From the NCBI GenBank assembly GCA_965603205.1, contig CBFDCC010000001.1:124001-188000 (forward strand): DNA of 64,000 nt. The letters are read 5' to 3'. The translations under genes and the position numbers were made by a program. Positions 37,409-45,587 of the stretch are shown piece by piece (position 1 is the stretch's first letter; each line of letters begins with the position of its first letter). The notes below the pieces were generated by a model. The model searched no databases. It was not told where the DNA came from and saw only the letters and a program-made list of their open reading frames with translations. This DNA comes from Temperatibacter sp965603205. GTDB lineage: Bacteria; Pseudomonadota; Alphaproteobacteria; Sphingomonadales; Kordiimonadaceae.

Positions 37409-38380
37409 ATGTCTAATGCTCCTCTATTACAAATCAGCGGTCTACGGAAAACATTTGATAGCCATGTTGCGGTAGATGACGTGTCGCTAGATGTCCAAAG
37501 TGGTGAATGCCTAGCGCTTGTTGGGCATAATGGTGCAGGTAAAACTACTATTTTTAAGATGATTTTAGGCCTATTGCAGCCATCAGCTGGCACGGTATTA
37601 TTTCAAGGGCAGCCAATAAACGACCAAGCCGTAATTGGCTTTTTACCAGAATCCGTATCGTTTCACCATTCGCTCACAGGCTATGAACTTCTAAGATTTT
37701 ACGAGTCTCTAAGAGGTGTTGAGCATGGCACTGATTTTGATGCTCTTTTGGATAAGGTTAATTTGCAAGGTGTTGGTAATAATCGTATCTCCACATATTC
37801 AAAAGGGATGCGTCAACGACTTGGACTAGCACAAACATTGATTGGTAATCCAAAATTACTCATTCTGGATGAGCCGACAAGTGGTCTTGACCCAACGTCA
37901 AGGAGGAGCTTTTATCATCTGCTGGATGAGTTGCGCTTAGATGGAACGACTATCGTACTTTCTAGTCACGCCCTTAGCGAGGTTGAGGCTTATACAAGTA
38001 ATGTTGCTATTTTAAAATCTGGGCAGATGCTAGCTAATGGCCCGATCCAAGAGCTTGCAGCAGTAGCTGGGCTGCCAGTAAAAATGACCCTTCAATTTCA
38101 TCCTAATAAAACTACTGAAAATCTCAATCTGCCTAAGGAAGTGAATATTCAGACTTCCAGTGATCCTCGATTTGCGACCTTAGATGTTGATGAAGCGCTA
38201 AAGTTAAAGATGATGCATCATCTATCTGGGCAATCAACCGTTGTCGCAGATATTTTAATCCACCAACCAACACTTGATGATATCTATGCTCACTTCCAAG
38301 AGGGTGGAAATAATATTGATGATAATAAGATAGATAATGTGATGCCTTTTCCTGTGAGCGATGAAAGGAAAGCATTATGA
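37409..38380 (+). CDS. nosF: NosF, ABC-transporter ATPase
   Basis: 323 residues. Walker A GHNGAGKTT at 39-47, Q-loop, signature YSKGMRQRLGLAQTL, Walker B LLILDEPTSGLDPT, and switch His in SSHALSEVEA. Energises the NosDFY complex. GAGG before the ATG; the stop overlaps nosY by ATGA. Confidence 0.94.
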   Translation: MSNAPLLQISGLRKTFDSHVAVDDVSLDVQSGECLALVGHNGAGKTTIFKMILGLLQPSAGTVLFQGQPINDQAVIGFLPESVSFHHSLTGYELLRFYESLRGVEHGTDFDALLDKVNLQGVGNNRISTYSKGMRQRLGLAQTLIGNPKLLILDEPTSGLDPTSRRSFYHLLDELRLDGTTIVLSSHALSEVEAYTSNVAILKSGQMLANGPIQELAAVAGLPVKMTLQFHPNKTTENLNLPKEVNIQTSSDPRFATLDVDEALKLKMMHHLSGQSTVVADILIHQPTLDDIYAHFQEGGNNIDDNKIDNVMPFPVSDERKAL

Positions 38381-39213
38381 TAAAATCCATTATGACAGTG
38401 GCGAGGTTAGAAATTCGTATTGCTATGCGCAATCGCTGGGTCATGGCGACTACAATGCTTATGACCGTTTTGGCGCTTTCCATCTCGACGCTTGGTAGTT
38501 CACCATCGGGTACAATTGATGCGGAACCTTTGATGGTGTCTATTGTGTCACTGGCTAGTCTTACCATTTTTTTAGTCCCGCTGATGGCACTTTTAATTTC
38601 TTTTGACACAGTTGTCGGTGAGATTGAGCAGGGTACTATGCTCTTAATGCTATCCTATCCTATTAGTCGCACCGCTGTTGTCCTTGGTAAATTTGTTGGG
38701 GCAAGTGGCATTATCAGTTTTGCAACTATTTTAGGCTATGGATTTGCGGGTCTTGTCGTGGGATTAAATAGCCCTGAGACTCCATCCCTAGATAGTTGGA
38801 TGGCTTTAGTGCAGTTAATCGTCTCTTCTTCGATTTTAGGCGCTGCTTTTGTTAGTCTTGGGTTGGCATGTAGTTGTATCACAGACCAGCGTGGCACAGC
38901 GGCGGGCATTGCTGTCTCCATATGGTTATTATTTGTCATCATATTTGATCTTGCACTGCTTGGTGCATTGGTTGCGGGGTTAGATGCTGTCATTTCAAAA
39001 GAAATATTCCCATTATTATTAGCAATAAACCCTGCCGATGCATTCCGTATGATTAATATGGATTCTGTATCAGGGTCAGGCATGTTATCGGGCATGGCTG
39101 AGGTGTCATCAAATGCATCGTTAGGAAATTTGACCTTATGGTCTAGTTTATTTGTCTGGTCACTATTGCCGCTTATGGGCGCTATTTATAGTTTTAAAAG
39201 GAAGGATGTTTAA
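38377..39213 (+). CDS. nosY: NosY, ABC-transporter permease
   Basis: 278 residues with about six membrane helices and the typical opening (VARLEIRIAMRNRWV) and the loop DTVVGEIEQGTMLLMLSYPISR. Inner-membrane partner of NosF and NosD. It overlaps nosF by ATGA and nosL by one base, so translation of the run is coupled. Confidence 0.93.
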   Translation: MIKSIMTVARLEIRIAMRNRWVMATTMLMTVLALSISTLGSSPSGTIDAEPLMVSIVSLASLTIFLVPLMALLISFDTVVGEIEQGTMLLMLSYPISRTAVVLGKFVGASGIISFATILGYGFAGLVVGLNSPETPSLDSWMALVQLIVSSSILGAAFVSLGLACSCITDQRGTAAGIAVSIWLLFVIIFDLALLGALVAGLDAVISKEIFPLLLAINPADAFRMINMDSVSGSGMLSGMAEVSSNASLGNLTLWSSLFVWSLLPLMGAIYSFKRKDV

Positions 39214-39782
39214 TGAAAACATCTATAGTCATTACAATGTTGAGTGCTTGCTTATTTTTAACAGCTTGCAGTCAAGATCAAAGCGACCAAGCCTCTATTG
39301 TCGCTGTCGCCTTACCCGATAATGCCATGGGGTATTTTTGCGGTATGAACGTTAAAATGCACAAAGGGCCTAAGGGGCAGATTTTTTTAAAAGATCAGGC
39401 TGAACCTATTTGGTTTGTATCTGTGCAAGATACGCTGGCCTTTACCCGCATGCCCGATGAAGCACATCGTGTAAAAGCTGTTTTTGTTTCAGATATGGAC
39501 AAGGCAGAGAGCTGGGATGACCCTGGAGATAAAGCATGGATGCGTGCTGATATAGCTTGGTTTGTAGTAGAATCAAGCGCTAAGGGGGGCATGGGCGGCG
39601 CTGAGATGGTTCCTTTTGGCAGTGAAGAGGCTGCTGCATACTATGCCAGCAATATGGGAGGCCGCGTGGTGGTGCTAGATGAAATCCCCACATCTCTTTT
39701 ACTCGGTAGTGGCATAGAAAGCATGGATGGTAGCGAAGAAGAACCAGCAGATAAAATGGATGAGCATCATGATCAATCATAA
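39213..39782 (+). CDS. nosL: NosL, copper-chaperone lipoprotein
   Basis: 189 residues. Lipobox LTAC with Cys19 as the lipid anchor; NosL Cu(I) motif in GYFCGMNVKMHKGPKGQ. Delivers copper to NosZ through NosD. The tail is Asp/Glu/His-rich (EEEPADKMDEHHDQS), which could also bind metal. AAGGAAGG precedes the ATG. Confidence 0.92.
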   Translation: MKTSIVITMLSACLFLTACSQDQSDQASIVAVALPDNAMGYFCGMNVKMHKGPKGQIFLKDQAEPIWFVSVQDTLAFTRMPDEAHRVKAVFVSDMDKAESWDDPGDKAWMRADIAWFVVESSAKGGMGGAEMVPFGSEEAAAYYASNMGGRVVVLDEIPTSLLLGSGIESMDGSEEEPADKMDEHHDQS

Positions 39783-40716
39783 TAATATCACCAGACGGCA
39801 TGCTTTATGTCTAATAGCCTCAGCAGGTGGGTTGCTTGCTCTAAGTCCATCTATAGCGCACGCTGTTACTTCAAACCATGTAGCGTCTTGGCGTGGTATA
39901 GCGCTAGGTGGTGAGGCATCATTGACATTGGTACACCCAAATCAAGATAAAGCGCAAAAAACTATTAAACGGTTAGTTGATGAGCTAGTCCGACTAGAAA
40001 GTATTTTCTCTATTTACGATGAAAGTTCTAAGCTTTCGCAATTGAATGCTGAAGGGTATTTATTAGCGCCGCCGATGGAGCTTGTTATGGTATTAAGACA
40101 GGCACGGGCTGTTAGTGAGGCTACGGGTGGCATGTTCGATATAACCGTTCAACCCATTTGGGAGGAACTCTATAATGATGTGCCTAATAAAGCGCCAATA
40201 GCGCAGCAGATGCTCTCAATTTCTTCAGAACAAATCCTTCTAGGAAAGGGGCAAAAAATCACATTAAATGGCATTGCCCAAGGCGCTATTACTGATTATT
40301 TGCACGCTATGTTACAGCGGGAAGGTTTTGAGAACATCATGCTTAATACTGGTGAAATTCGTGCCCATGGTTATAGCGCGAATGGAGATCTATGGCGTGC
40401 GGCACTCGGCAGTAAAGATGGTCCTGTTCTGTCGTTAGAAAATCAGTCTTTAGCCACCAGCGAAGTCGGTGATAAGCGGGCTCATCTTTTTAATCCTAAA
40501 ACCCAAGAAAAGGGCAACTTGTTTGAGCGTGTTAGCGTAACAGCGCCTTCGGCTGCTATAGCTGATGGCTTGTCGACAGCTTTTTCTTTAATCCCAGAAA
40601 GTCAGTGGCCCTATTATGTTGATCGTTTACCATGGCAGAATATATCCATAAATGCCGCGCGTAAGGACGGCAGCGTTTTTGTCATGAGTTCAAATGGCGC
40701 TGTCAAAGGCACTTGA
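39769..40716 (+). CDS. nosX: NosX/ApbE-type FAD:protein FMN transferase
   Basis: About 315 residues. The start is uncertain: ATG 39769 (chosen, GGATGAG nearby) or 39760; both overlap nosL. Twin-Arg-like signal (ITRRHALCLIASAGG). ApbE features: FSIYDESSKLSQLN, GGMFDITVQPIWE, LNGIAQGAITDYL, LNTGEIRAHG and SAAIADGLSTAFSLI. It would attach FMN covalently to the Thr of NosR. Last gene of the nos operon. Confidence 0.9.
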   Translation: MINHNNITRRHALCLIASAGGLLALSPSIAHAVTSNHVASWRGIALGGEASLTLVHPNQDKAQKTIKRLVDELVRLESIFSIYDESSKLSQLNAEGYLLAPPMELVMVLRQARAVSEATGGMFDITVQPIWEELYNDVPNKAPIAQQMLSISSEQILLGKGQKITLNGIAQGAITDYLHAMLQREGFENIMLNTGEIRAHGYSANGDLWRAALGSKDGPVLSLENQSLATSEVGDKRAHLFNPKTQEKGNLFERVSVTAPSAAIADGLSTAFSLIPESQWPYYVDRLPWQNISINAARKDGSVFVMSSNGAVKGT

Positions 40717-40955
40717 GAGTGTTTTTCGTAAAGGTTGTTAGATTTTAAAAAATGATTTTATACTTATTGTGAGGCTAAGAAATTAGAGGCATCTCAGTGT
40801 TTAGATTAAGATGTTTTTTGAATTGCCATGAAACTGACAAGTTTCTTGTTAAGAAGGCTTGTGTAAAGTTATGAATCACTTCATAGACTGTTAAAAAGGA
40901 TGTTGCAGGGCAGCATCCAGCACATTCTTGAAATATAATGAAAAAAGAGGCCTGT
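40717..40955. other. nosX-mreB intergenic region
   Basis: 239 bp without a gene. A short hairpin (GGATGTTGC / GCAGCATCC with loop AGG) lies at 40898-40918, without a T-run, so it is not a clear terminator; it could be a leader element of mreB. Promoter boxes not assigned. Confidence 0.4.
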
Positions 40956-41990
40956 ATGTTATCGAATATTTTGGGATTATTCTCATCTGATATGGCTATT
41001 GATCTAGGAACGGCTAACACCATTGTTTATGTTAAAGGTCGCGGTATAGTTCTAAATGAGCCATCTGTTGTTGCAATGATAACTGAAGATGGTCGTAGTA
41101 AGGTCTATGCCGTTGGGGACGGCGCTAAAATGATGTTGGGTAGGACGCCTGACAATATTCAAGCAATTCGCCCCCTAAAAGATGGTGTGATAGCTGATTT
41201 TCATGCTGCAGAGCACATGATTAAGCACTTTATCCAAAAGGTTCATAATAGCTCGTTCGCCCGCCCAAATATTGTGGTTTGTGTGCCGTCTGGTTCTACA
41301 CCAGTTGAGCGCAAGGCTATTCAAGAATCTGCTGAGCAGGCGGGTGCCCGCAAAGTTTTCCTTATTGAAGAGCCTATGGCTGCTGCTATTGGCGCAGGAC
41401 TGCCTGTAACAGACCCTCAAGGGTCAATGATCGTTGACATTGGTGGAGGTACTACTGAAATTGCTGTTCTGTCATTATCGGGCATTGTATATGCTGATAG
41501 TGTCCGTGTCGGCGGTGATGCAATGGATGATTGCCTTATTGGGTACATTCGTAAAAGTCATAACCTTCTAATCGGTGAAGCAACAGCTGAGCGCATCAAA
41601 AAAGAAGTTGGTACAGCGATGGTACCAGAAGATAGTGTAGGGCGTACAATAAGCCTAAAAGGCCGTGATTTGATGACGGGCATGCCAAAGGAAATCGAGA
41701 TTAATCAAGCTCAAGTTGCTGAAGCTCTTAAAGGCCCTGTTACAGCGATAATTGAGGGTGTGAAAAAATCTCTAGAGTTGATCCCACCTGAGCTTGCTTC
41801 TGATATAATTGACCGTGGTATTGTGTTAACGGGTGGTGGTGCTCTGCTTGGTGACTTGGATACAATGCTTAGTCGTGTTACTGGACTACCAGTTGCTGTT
41901 GCTGAAGAGCCTCTTACATGCGTTGCGTTAGGTTCTGGACGCGTACTGGAAGACGAGCTCTTAAAACAAGTTTTGACGGCGCATTTTTAA
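40956..41990 (+). CDS. mreB: rod-shape protein MreB
   Basis: 344 residues from ATG 40956 (AGAGG 8 bases before; an upstream in-frame ATG at 40938 has none). Actin-like fold: phosphate loop MAIDLGTANTIVYVKG, IVDIGGGTTEIAVLS, and the adenosine motif VLTGGGALLGDLD. Membrane-bound filaments guide lateral wall synthesis. The usual mreC/mreD do not follow; the next gene is unrelated and on the other strand, so this is either a split mre locus or a second MreB. Confidence 0.93.
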   Translation: MLSNILGLFSSDMAIDLGTANTIVYVKGRGIVLNEPSVVAMITEDGRSKVYAVGDGAKMMLGRTPDNIQAIRPLKDGVIADFHAAEHMIKHFIQKVHNSSFARPNIVVCVPSGSTPVERKAIQESAEQAGARKVFLIEEPMAAAIGAGLPVTDPQGSMIVDIGGGTTEIAVLSLSGIVYADSVRVGGDAMDDCLIGYIRKSHNLLIGEATAERIKKEVGTAMVPEDSVGRTISLKGRDLMTGMPKEIEINQAQVAEALKGPVTAIIEGVKKSLELIPPELASDIIDRGIVLTGGGALLGDLDTMLSRVTGLPVAVAEEPLTCVALGSGRVLEDELLKQVLTAHF

Positions 41991-42128
41991 AGTCAGCTGT
42001 CAATTATACTATCATTTCACGCGGAGTGTGGGTGATTGTCGGCTTGGGTGAACCGTCAAAATTCACGTCCACCCACAGTCAAAGTACAAGACATTTCGTT
42101 CAGAAAGCGCTTGTCAGATCAGCTGTTA

Positions 42129-42620
42129 CTAGCGCTGGAAAGGTGAAGTTATTGTTGCTTTTTCAATCAGGTGAGCATGTACCATGTAGCTGACTTCGGC
42201 AGGCATCACTATGCCTGTTTCAGGCACATCCAAGACCTCAGTATCTAAAGCGTAAACAGTAAAGCGATAATTGTGAACGTCGTCACCTTCGTCGGGGCAA
42301 ACGCCGTGGTATCCATGTTCAGCTAAATCTGTAAGCGCTTGTACGCTCCCTTTTGGGGCGAGGTTTAAACTTGGGTTGCCTGCCCCACGCGGTAGCGAGC
42401 GAATATCAGCAGGAATGTTGTATAATAACCAGTGCCACCAGCCACTTTCGTTATTTACATCGGGGTCAAAAACTGTCACGGCAAAGCTTTTGGTACCCTT
42501 AGGTACATCGCTCCAATAAAGTTCAGGTGATAGGTTTTCACCAGTGCAGCCTTCATCGTTACCACGATGCGCTTCGCCAATGACTTGACCCTGCTTGATG
42601 TCCTTACTATTTAATTCCAT
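42129..42620 (-). CDS. YbhB/YbcL-family (PEBP, Raf-kinase-inhibitor-like) protein
   Basis: 163 residues. PEBP signatures: NLSPELYWSDVPKGTKSFAVTVFDPD, GWWHWLLYNIP, and HGVCPDEGDDVHNYRFTVYAL. No signal peptide, so cytoplasmic like E. coli YbhB. Function in bacteria poorly known; ligand-binding fold. Single gene. Confidence 0.9.
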   Translation of the reverse strand: MELNSKDIKQGQVIGEAHRGNDEGCTGENLSPELYWSDVPKGTKSFAVTVFDPDVNNESGWWHWLLYNIPADIRSLPRGAGNPSLNLAPKGSVQALTDLAEHGYHGVCPDEGDDVHNYRFTVYALDTEVLDVPETGIVMPAEVSYMVHAHLIEKATITSPFQR

Positions 42621-42741
42621 AACATTAAAAAACCCAGATAAAAAAGAATGAGTGTCAGCTTAGATATTGATGAGATTTTCATCTGCCGATACTCGGTTAT
42701 TACTAATAAATTACTTACAGGCCAGACCATAGATAATAACA

Positions 42742-43191
42742 ATGATAATGAAAAGTATAATTATGGCCAAAAGGCCATGCCGGGGACTCTTTCAAGTTCC
42801 TTTGACAATGCCCGAAATACCAGTTGAGGCCGCGAAGAAGTATGGCGACAAAACTGCGCTGGTAACGCCGCAGCGGAAACTGTCATTCAATGAACTTAAC
42901 GCCCTGTCAAACCAGTGTGCGGGTGCGCTAGTTGATCTGGGTATCAAGACGGGTGATCGGGTCGTCAGTTATTACGGCGCGTTAATGGCCGACAAGGGCT
43001 TTAATGAGGACCGTAAAGTCACCTTTGAGGAGGTGTCTAAGGCGACGGGTATTCACCGCACGACCCTGACAAAGATAGCCAATCAAAAGGGTTATGTGGC
43101 TAAGACTGACGTGGTTGATAAGCTATGCGCCTATTTTGAGTGTAAGTTAGCTGACCTAGCTAAATATGTGCCTGATGAAGATGATAGTTAG
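42742..43191 (+). pseudogene. chimeric ORF: acyl-CoA ligase N-terminal fragment joined to an XRE-type HTH
   Basis: One open frame of two unrelated parts. Residues 23-79 (DNA 42808-42978) match the N-terminus of an ANL acyl-CoA ligase (KYGDKTALVTPQRKLSFNEL, then LGIKTGDRVVSYYG). From residue 80 it is a complete Cro/C1-like HTH protein (ALMADKGF, then SKATGIHRTTLTKIANQKG, LDKLC-like VVDKLCAYF, DLAKYVPDED). The ligase part lacks every catalytic motif. No good ribosome site precedes any ATG. Probably a deletion fusion; the HTH could still be made. The ligase fragment is not a copy of the one at 11565. Confidence 0.72.
42784..42807 (+). repeat. 24-bp motif shared with 11428-11451
   Basis: Ends one base before the ligase-fragment ATG at 42808, so the motif and the ligase start may have been copied or lost together. 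23 of 24 bases match the copy upstream of the 11565 acyl-CoA synthetase. Confidence 0.6.
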
Positions 43192-43195
43192 ATAC

Positions 43196-43225
43196 AAAAA
43201 TAACCCCTGAACAAAGTCAGGGGTT
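43196..43225. terminator. hairpin terminator, probably shared by convergent genes
   Basis: Nine-base-pair stem AACCCCTGA / TCAGGGGTT with loop ACAAAG at 43202-43225. On the minus strand it is followed by a T-rich run (ATTTTT), so it suits the DUF2235 gene best; on the plus strand it follows the HTH chimera by 10 bp. Confidence 0.75.
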
Positions 43226-43261
43226 AAGTTGAGGGAGAAGGGAGCGTTAATGCCCCCGATA

Positions 43262-44245
43262 TCATGACGCCACTTTGTATTTCTTTGGTAGTGGCGCCTT
43301 ATAATCAGATTTTTCCATTCGCGTGATTACACTTTCATGGATAATAGCACCTTCTGGGATCACCCTTTGAACCCGCTTCCATACCTTCCAAAAACCACTT
43401 CGTGAGTTATGTATTGGCCCAAGTGGATTACATTTCAAGTTTGTTTCCCAACCATCTTTAAGCCGAAGACCACACTTTTCAGCATTAGTAAGCATCCACC
43501 TGAGAGCGCTATCTGATAAACCACGTTCATTATACCATCCACCCACGTCTGAGTGAACACCGGGGAACCAAACTTGTTCGATTGTTTGGTGTGCGGCTTT
43601 TTGACTTTCATCCCACAAGCTGACAGGGAACTTTTTACGGTGTTCGTCAATTGAGACAGCATGGAAACCATATTTAACATCATGATTTAGAATGTCATCT
43701 TTGAAATGACGAGTAGGGTGCCAGTTGCCGATAGAGGCTACGGTATCCCAAACGCCTACAAAATGTGGTTTGCACTCATGACAGAAATCACGTTTAAATC
43801 CTTTGACTAAATGATCTGGCTTATCACCAAAATTCATCTTCATTACAGAAGGGATAAGATTTTTACTGCCTTTCTGTAATAAGCCGCATTTATGCAACAT
43901 GCCAACGATGACACGAGCAGTATACGCGCCACGACTGAAACCAAAGATGTAAACGTTATCGCCTTCTTCATAACGGTCCATTAGATAAGTGTAGGCTTCT
44001 TGTACATTTTGTTTCACACCATAGCCGAAGCCATTGCCAAGGGCGTTACCAAGTGTTTTGGAAACAGGTCCAAAGGACATGCCTAGTGGATTAAATGTAC
44101 CTACGCCTGTATCATAAAATGCGATTTGATTAGTATCGCGAACAACAGATGCAAAAGTTCCAACAACATTTGTGTTGTTTTCACTGTATTCATTACCTGT
44201 GCCATCACAGCATATGATAATGTTCTTGTTCTTAGTTGTACTCAT
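43262..44245 (-). CDS. DUF2235 alpha/beta-hydrolase (Tle1-like lipase domain)
   Basis: 327 residues from ATG 44245, with AAGGAAAAAG upstream; the longer frame adds 79 residues reading through the neighbouring gene and is rejected. DUF2235 fold: IIICCDGTGNEYSENN near the start, nucleophile elbow GFSRGAYTAR (Ser104), GVWDTVASIG (Asp167) and PGVHSDVGG (His231), a full Ser-Asp-His triad. The family includes type VI phospholipase effectors, but this protein has no VgrG/PAAR-type partner or extra domain. It is encoded with a DUF2188 gene, divergent from an HTH/ImmA pair. A membrane-damaging toxin or defence effector is a reasonable inference only. Confidence 0.83.
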   Translation of the reverse strand: MSTTKNKNIIICCDGTGNEYSENNTNVVGTFASVVRDTNQIAFYDTGVGTFNPLGMSFGPVSKTLGNALGNGFGYGVKQNVQEAYTYLMDRYEEGDNVYIFGFSRGAYTARVIVGMLHKCGLLQKGSKNLIPSVMKMNFGDKPDHLVKGFKRDFCHECKPHFVGVWDTVASIGNWHPTRHFKDDILNHDVKYGFHAVSIDEHRKKFPVSLWDESQKAAHQTIEQVWFPGVHSDVGGWYNERGLSDSALRWMLTNAEKCGLRLKDGWETNLKCNPLGPIHNSRSGFWKVWKRVQRVIPEGAIIHESVITRMEKSDYKAPLPKKYKVAS

Positions 44246-44294
44246 TTTCTTTTTCCTTTTCAAAAAAGAAAGGGGCCGAAAATCGGTCCCTTGA

Positions 44295-44519
44295 TTAACC
44301 CTTAGGTGGGTATGGATCAGATCCGTGTGAATCACGGTCTCTAATACGGCCATTACGGCCATGAATAAGCAGCTCACTTTCCTGATTTTGCGAAATTGTT
44401 CTGCCACGATCGATTGCCTCAGCTTGAGTACGATGGACACTTGTTGCACGTTGCGCACCTGCGCCGCGTACTTGCCACCCATCTTTGTGAGGCGTTATAT
44501 GTTGGTTTCTTTTAGTCAT
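44295..44519 (-). CDS. DUF2188 small protein
   Basis: 74 residues from ATG 44519 (GGAG 10 bases before). The core HITPHKDGWQVRGAGAQRA, then HRTQAEAIDRGRTISQNQESELLIHGRNGRIRDRDSHG, is the DUF2188 signature, a small domain of unknown role often found on mobile elements. It precedes the DUF2235 gene by 49 bp in the same direction and is probably its co-expressed partner or inhibitor (inference). Confidence 0.8.
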   Translation of the reverse strand: MTKRNQHITPHKDGWQVRGAGAQRATSVHRTQAEAIDRGRTISQNQESELLIHGRNGRIRDRDSHGSDPYPPKG

Positions 44520-44549
44520 TCTAAATCTCCATTTGCATTTGTCGTATTG

Positions 44550-44613
44550 AATTGCTAGAATCAAATTATCAACATTAATTGCAATAGTCAAATTTAATTT
44601 GATAATAGCAATT
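44550..44613. promoter_or_regulatory. triple 18-bp operator between divergent units
   Basis: Three copies of AATTGCNANNNTCAAATT: direct at 44550-44567 and 44577-44594, inverted at 44596-44613. Copies 2 and 3 form a 37-bp imperfect palindrome centred on 44595 (15 of 18 arm positions pair). It lies 30 bp before the DUF2188 start and 13 bp before the HTH start. Most likely bound by the HTH protein encoded at 44627, repressing both directions. Confidence 0.75.
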
Positions 44614-44626
44614 GGAGGGAGTTAAT

Positions 44627-44977
44627 ATGAGTACTGGAAAATTTAATGCGGGATCGTTTTATTCTGCTTTGAACACTTGTCGGGAATCAAAAAAGTACAC
44701 TTGGAAAAAAGTTGCTGAAAAAGCTCAAATCAGTCCGTCAACACTAACTCGTATGGCACAAGGAAAGCGGCCAGATGTCGATAGCATGGCCGCACTTGTC
44801 GAGTGGTCTGGATTGTCAGCTGATGATTTCATTGAAAAAAATCGAGATAATGTTGCAAATACGGACACTGTTGCTACTATAGGTGCATATTTGAGGGCGG
44901 ATAAAAATTTAGATGAAAAGTCCGCTGATGCTTTGGAAGCCATAATGCAGGCGGCATATGAGAGACTTAAGGACTAA
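44627..44977 (+). CDS. XRE-family HTH regulator paired with an ImmA-type protease
   Basis: 116 residues from ATG 44627 (GGAGGG just before; the in-frame TTG at 44612 is not needed). HTH in residues about 25-55: KVAEKAQISPSTLTRMAQGK. A C-terminal helical part (about 80-116) may mediate dimers or protease contact. 6 bp separate it from the ImmA/IrrE-like gene. By analogy to ImmR/ImmA and DdrO/IrrE, it is likely a repressor removed by the protease on a signal. Confidence 0.85.
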   Translation: MSTGKFNAGSFYSALNTCRESKKYTWKKVAEKAQISPSTLTRMAQGKRPDVDSMAALVEWSGLSADDFIEKNRDNVANTDTVATIGAYLRADKNLDEKSADALEAIMQAAYERLKD

Positions 44978-44983
44978 AATTAT

Positions 44984-45544
44984 ATGAGTTTCAGAAGGGG
45001 TTTCAAGGCAGAAGCAGAATGGTATGCCTTGGAGTTTAGAAAAGAATTAAATCTAACGAAAGTATGTCCCTTAGACCCATTTGTTCTAGCGGAGAAGCTC
45101 TCGATACCTGTTATGACTCTATCCTCTTTTGCTAATGAAGCGCCAGCGGCAGTGGGTCATTTTTCTGGTGAAGGAGAGGGCGCGTTGTCTGGAATGACAG
45201 TATTTCGGGGTAATAATAGAGCGATTATTTATAACGATAATCATCCTAAAGGTCGGTGTCATAATAGTATAGCTCATGAACTTAGTCACGGTATTTTGGG
45301 GCACCCGCCTTCACCGCCTATGTGCGACTTAGGTCTTCGTAATTATGATGATGGAATAGAAAAAGAGGCGGATTTTTTGGCTGCCGCTATACTAATCCCC
45401 AAAACAGTAGCCATTTATATCTTATCTACTGCGATGGACAAAGGTGAGGCTGCTGAACATTATGGAGTAAGTGCAGAGCTTCTTCGTTGGCGGATAGGTA
45501 TATCTGGAGCGCAACATATCCATAGAAGAAGACAGCTAAGGTGA
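44984..45544 (+). CDS. ImmA/IrrE-family metallopeptidase
   Basis: 186 residues. Zinc motif HELSH at 98-102 and a third ligand Glu128 in EKEADFLAAAILIP, the hallmark of ImmA/IrrE proteases, which cleave a partner HTH repressor. C-terminal helical part with ELLRWRI. Encoded directly after the HTH gene, so the pair is almost certainly functional together. Confidence 0.9.
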   Translation: MSFRRGFKAEAEWYALEFRKELNLTKVCPLDPFVLAEKLSIPVMTLSSFANEAPAAVGHFSGEGEGALSGMTVFRGNNRAIIYNDNHPKGRCHNSIAHELSHGILGHPPSPPMCDLGLRNYDDGIEKEADFLAAAILIPKTVAIYILSTAMDKGEAAEHYGVSAELLRWRIGISGAQHIHRRRQLR

Positions 45545-45553
45545 AAAACCTAG

Positions 45554-45584
45554 TGGGCCCTGTGTGGGCCCTAGGATGGGCCCC
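45554..45584. repeat. three TGGGCCC palindromic units
   Basis: TGGGCCC at 45554-45560, 45565-45571 and 45577-45583, directly after the ImmA-like stop. GGGCCC is self-complementary, so any two units can pair as a stem; it may end transcription of the HTH/ImmA unit. Confidence 0.55.
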
Positions 45585-45587
45585 AGA

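Noticed and set aside
41991..42128. GTGGGTG...CACCCAC inverted sequence as a possible attachment site
   Set aside because: It does not match the tRNA-Ala 3' end and has no second copy; it is probably a weak hairpin between convergent genes.
44246..44482. N-terminal extension of the DUF2235 ORF
   Set aside because: It reads across the DUF2188 gene in another frame and lacks homology; ATG 44245 has a strong ribosome site.
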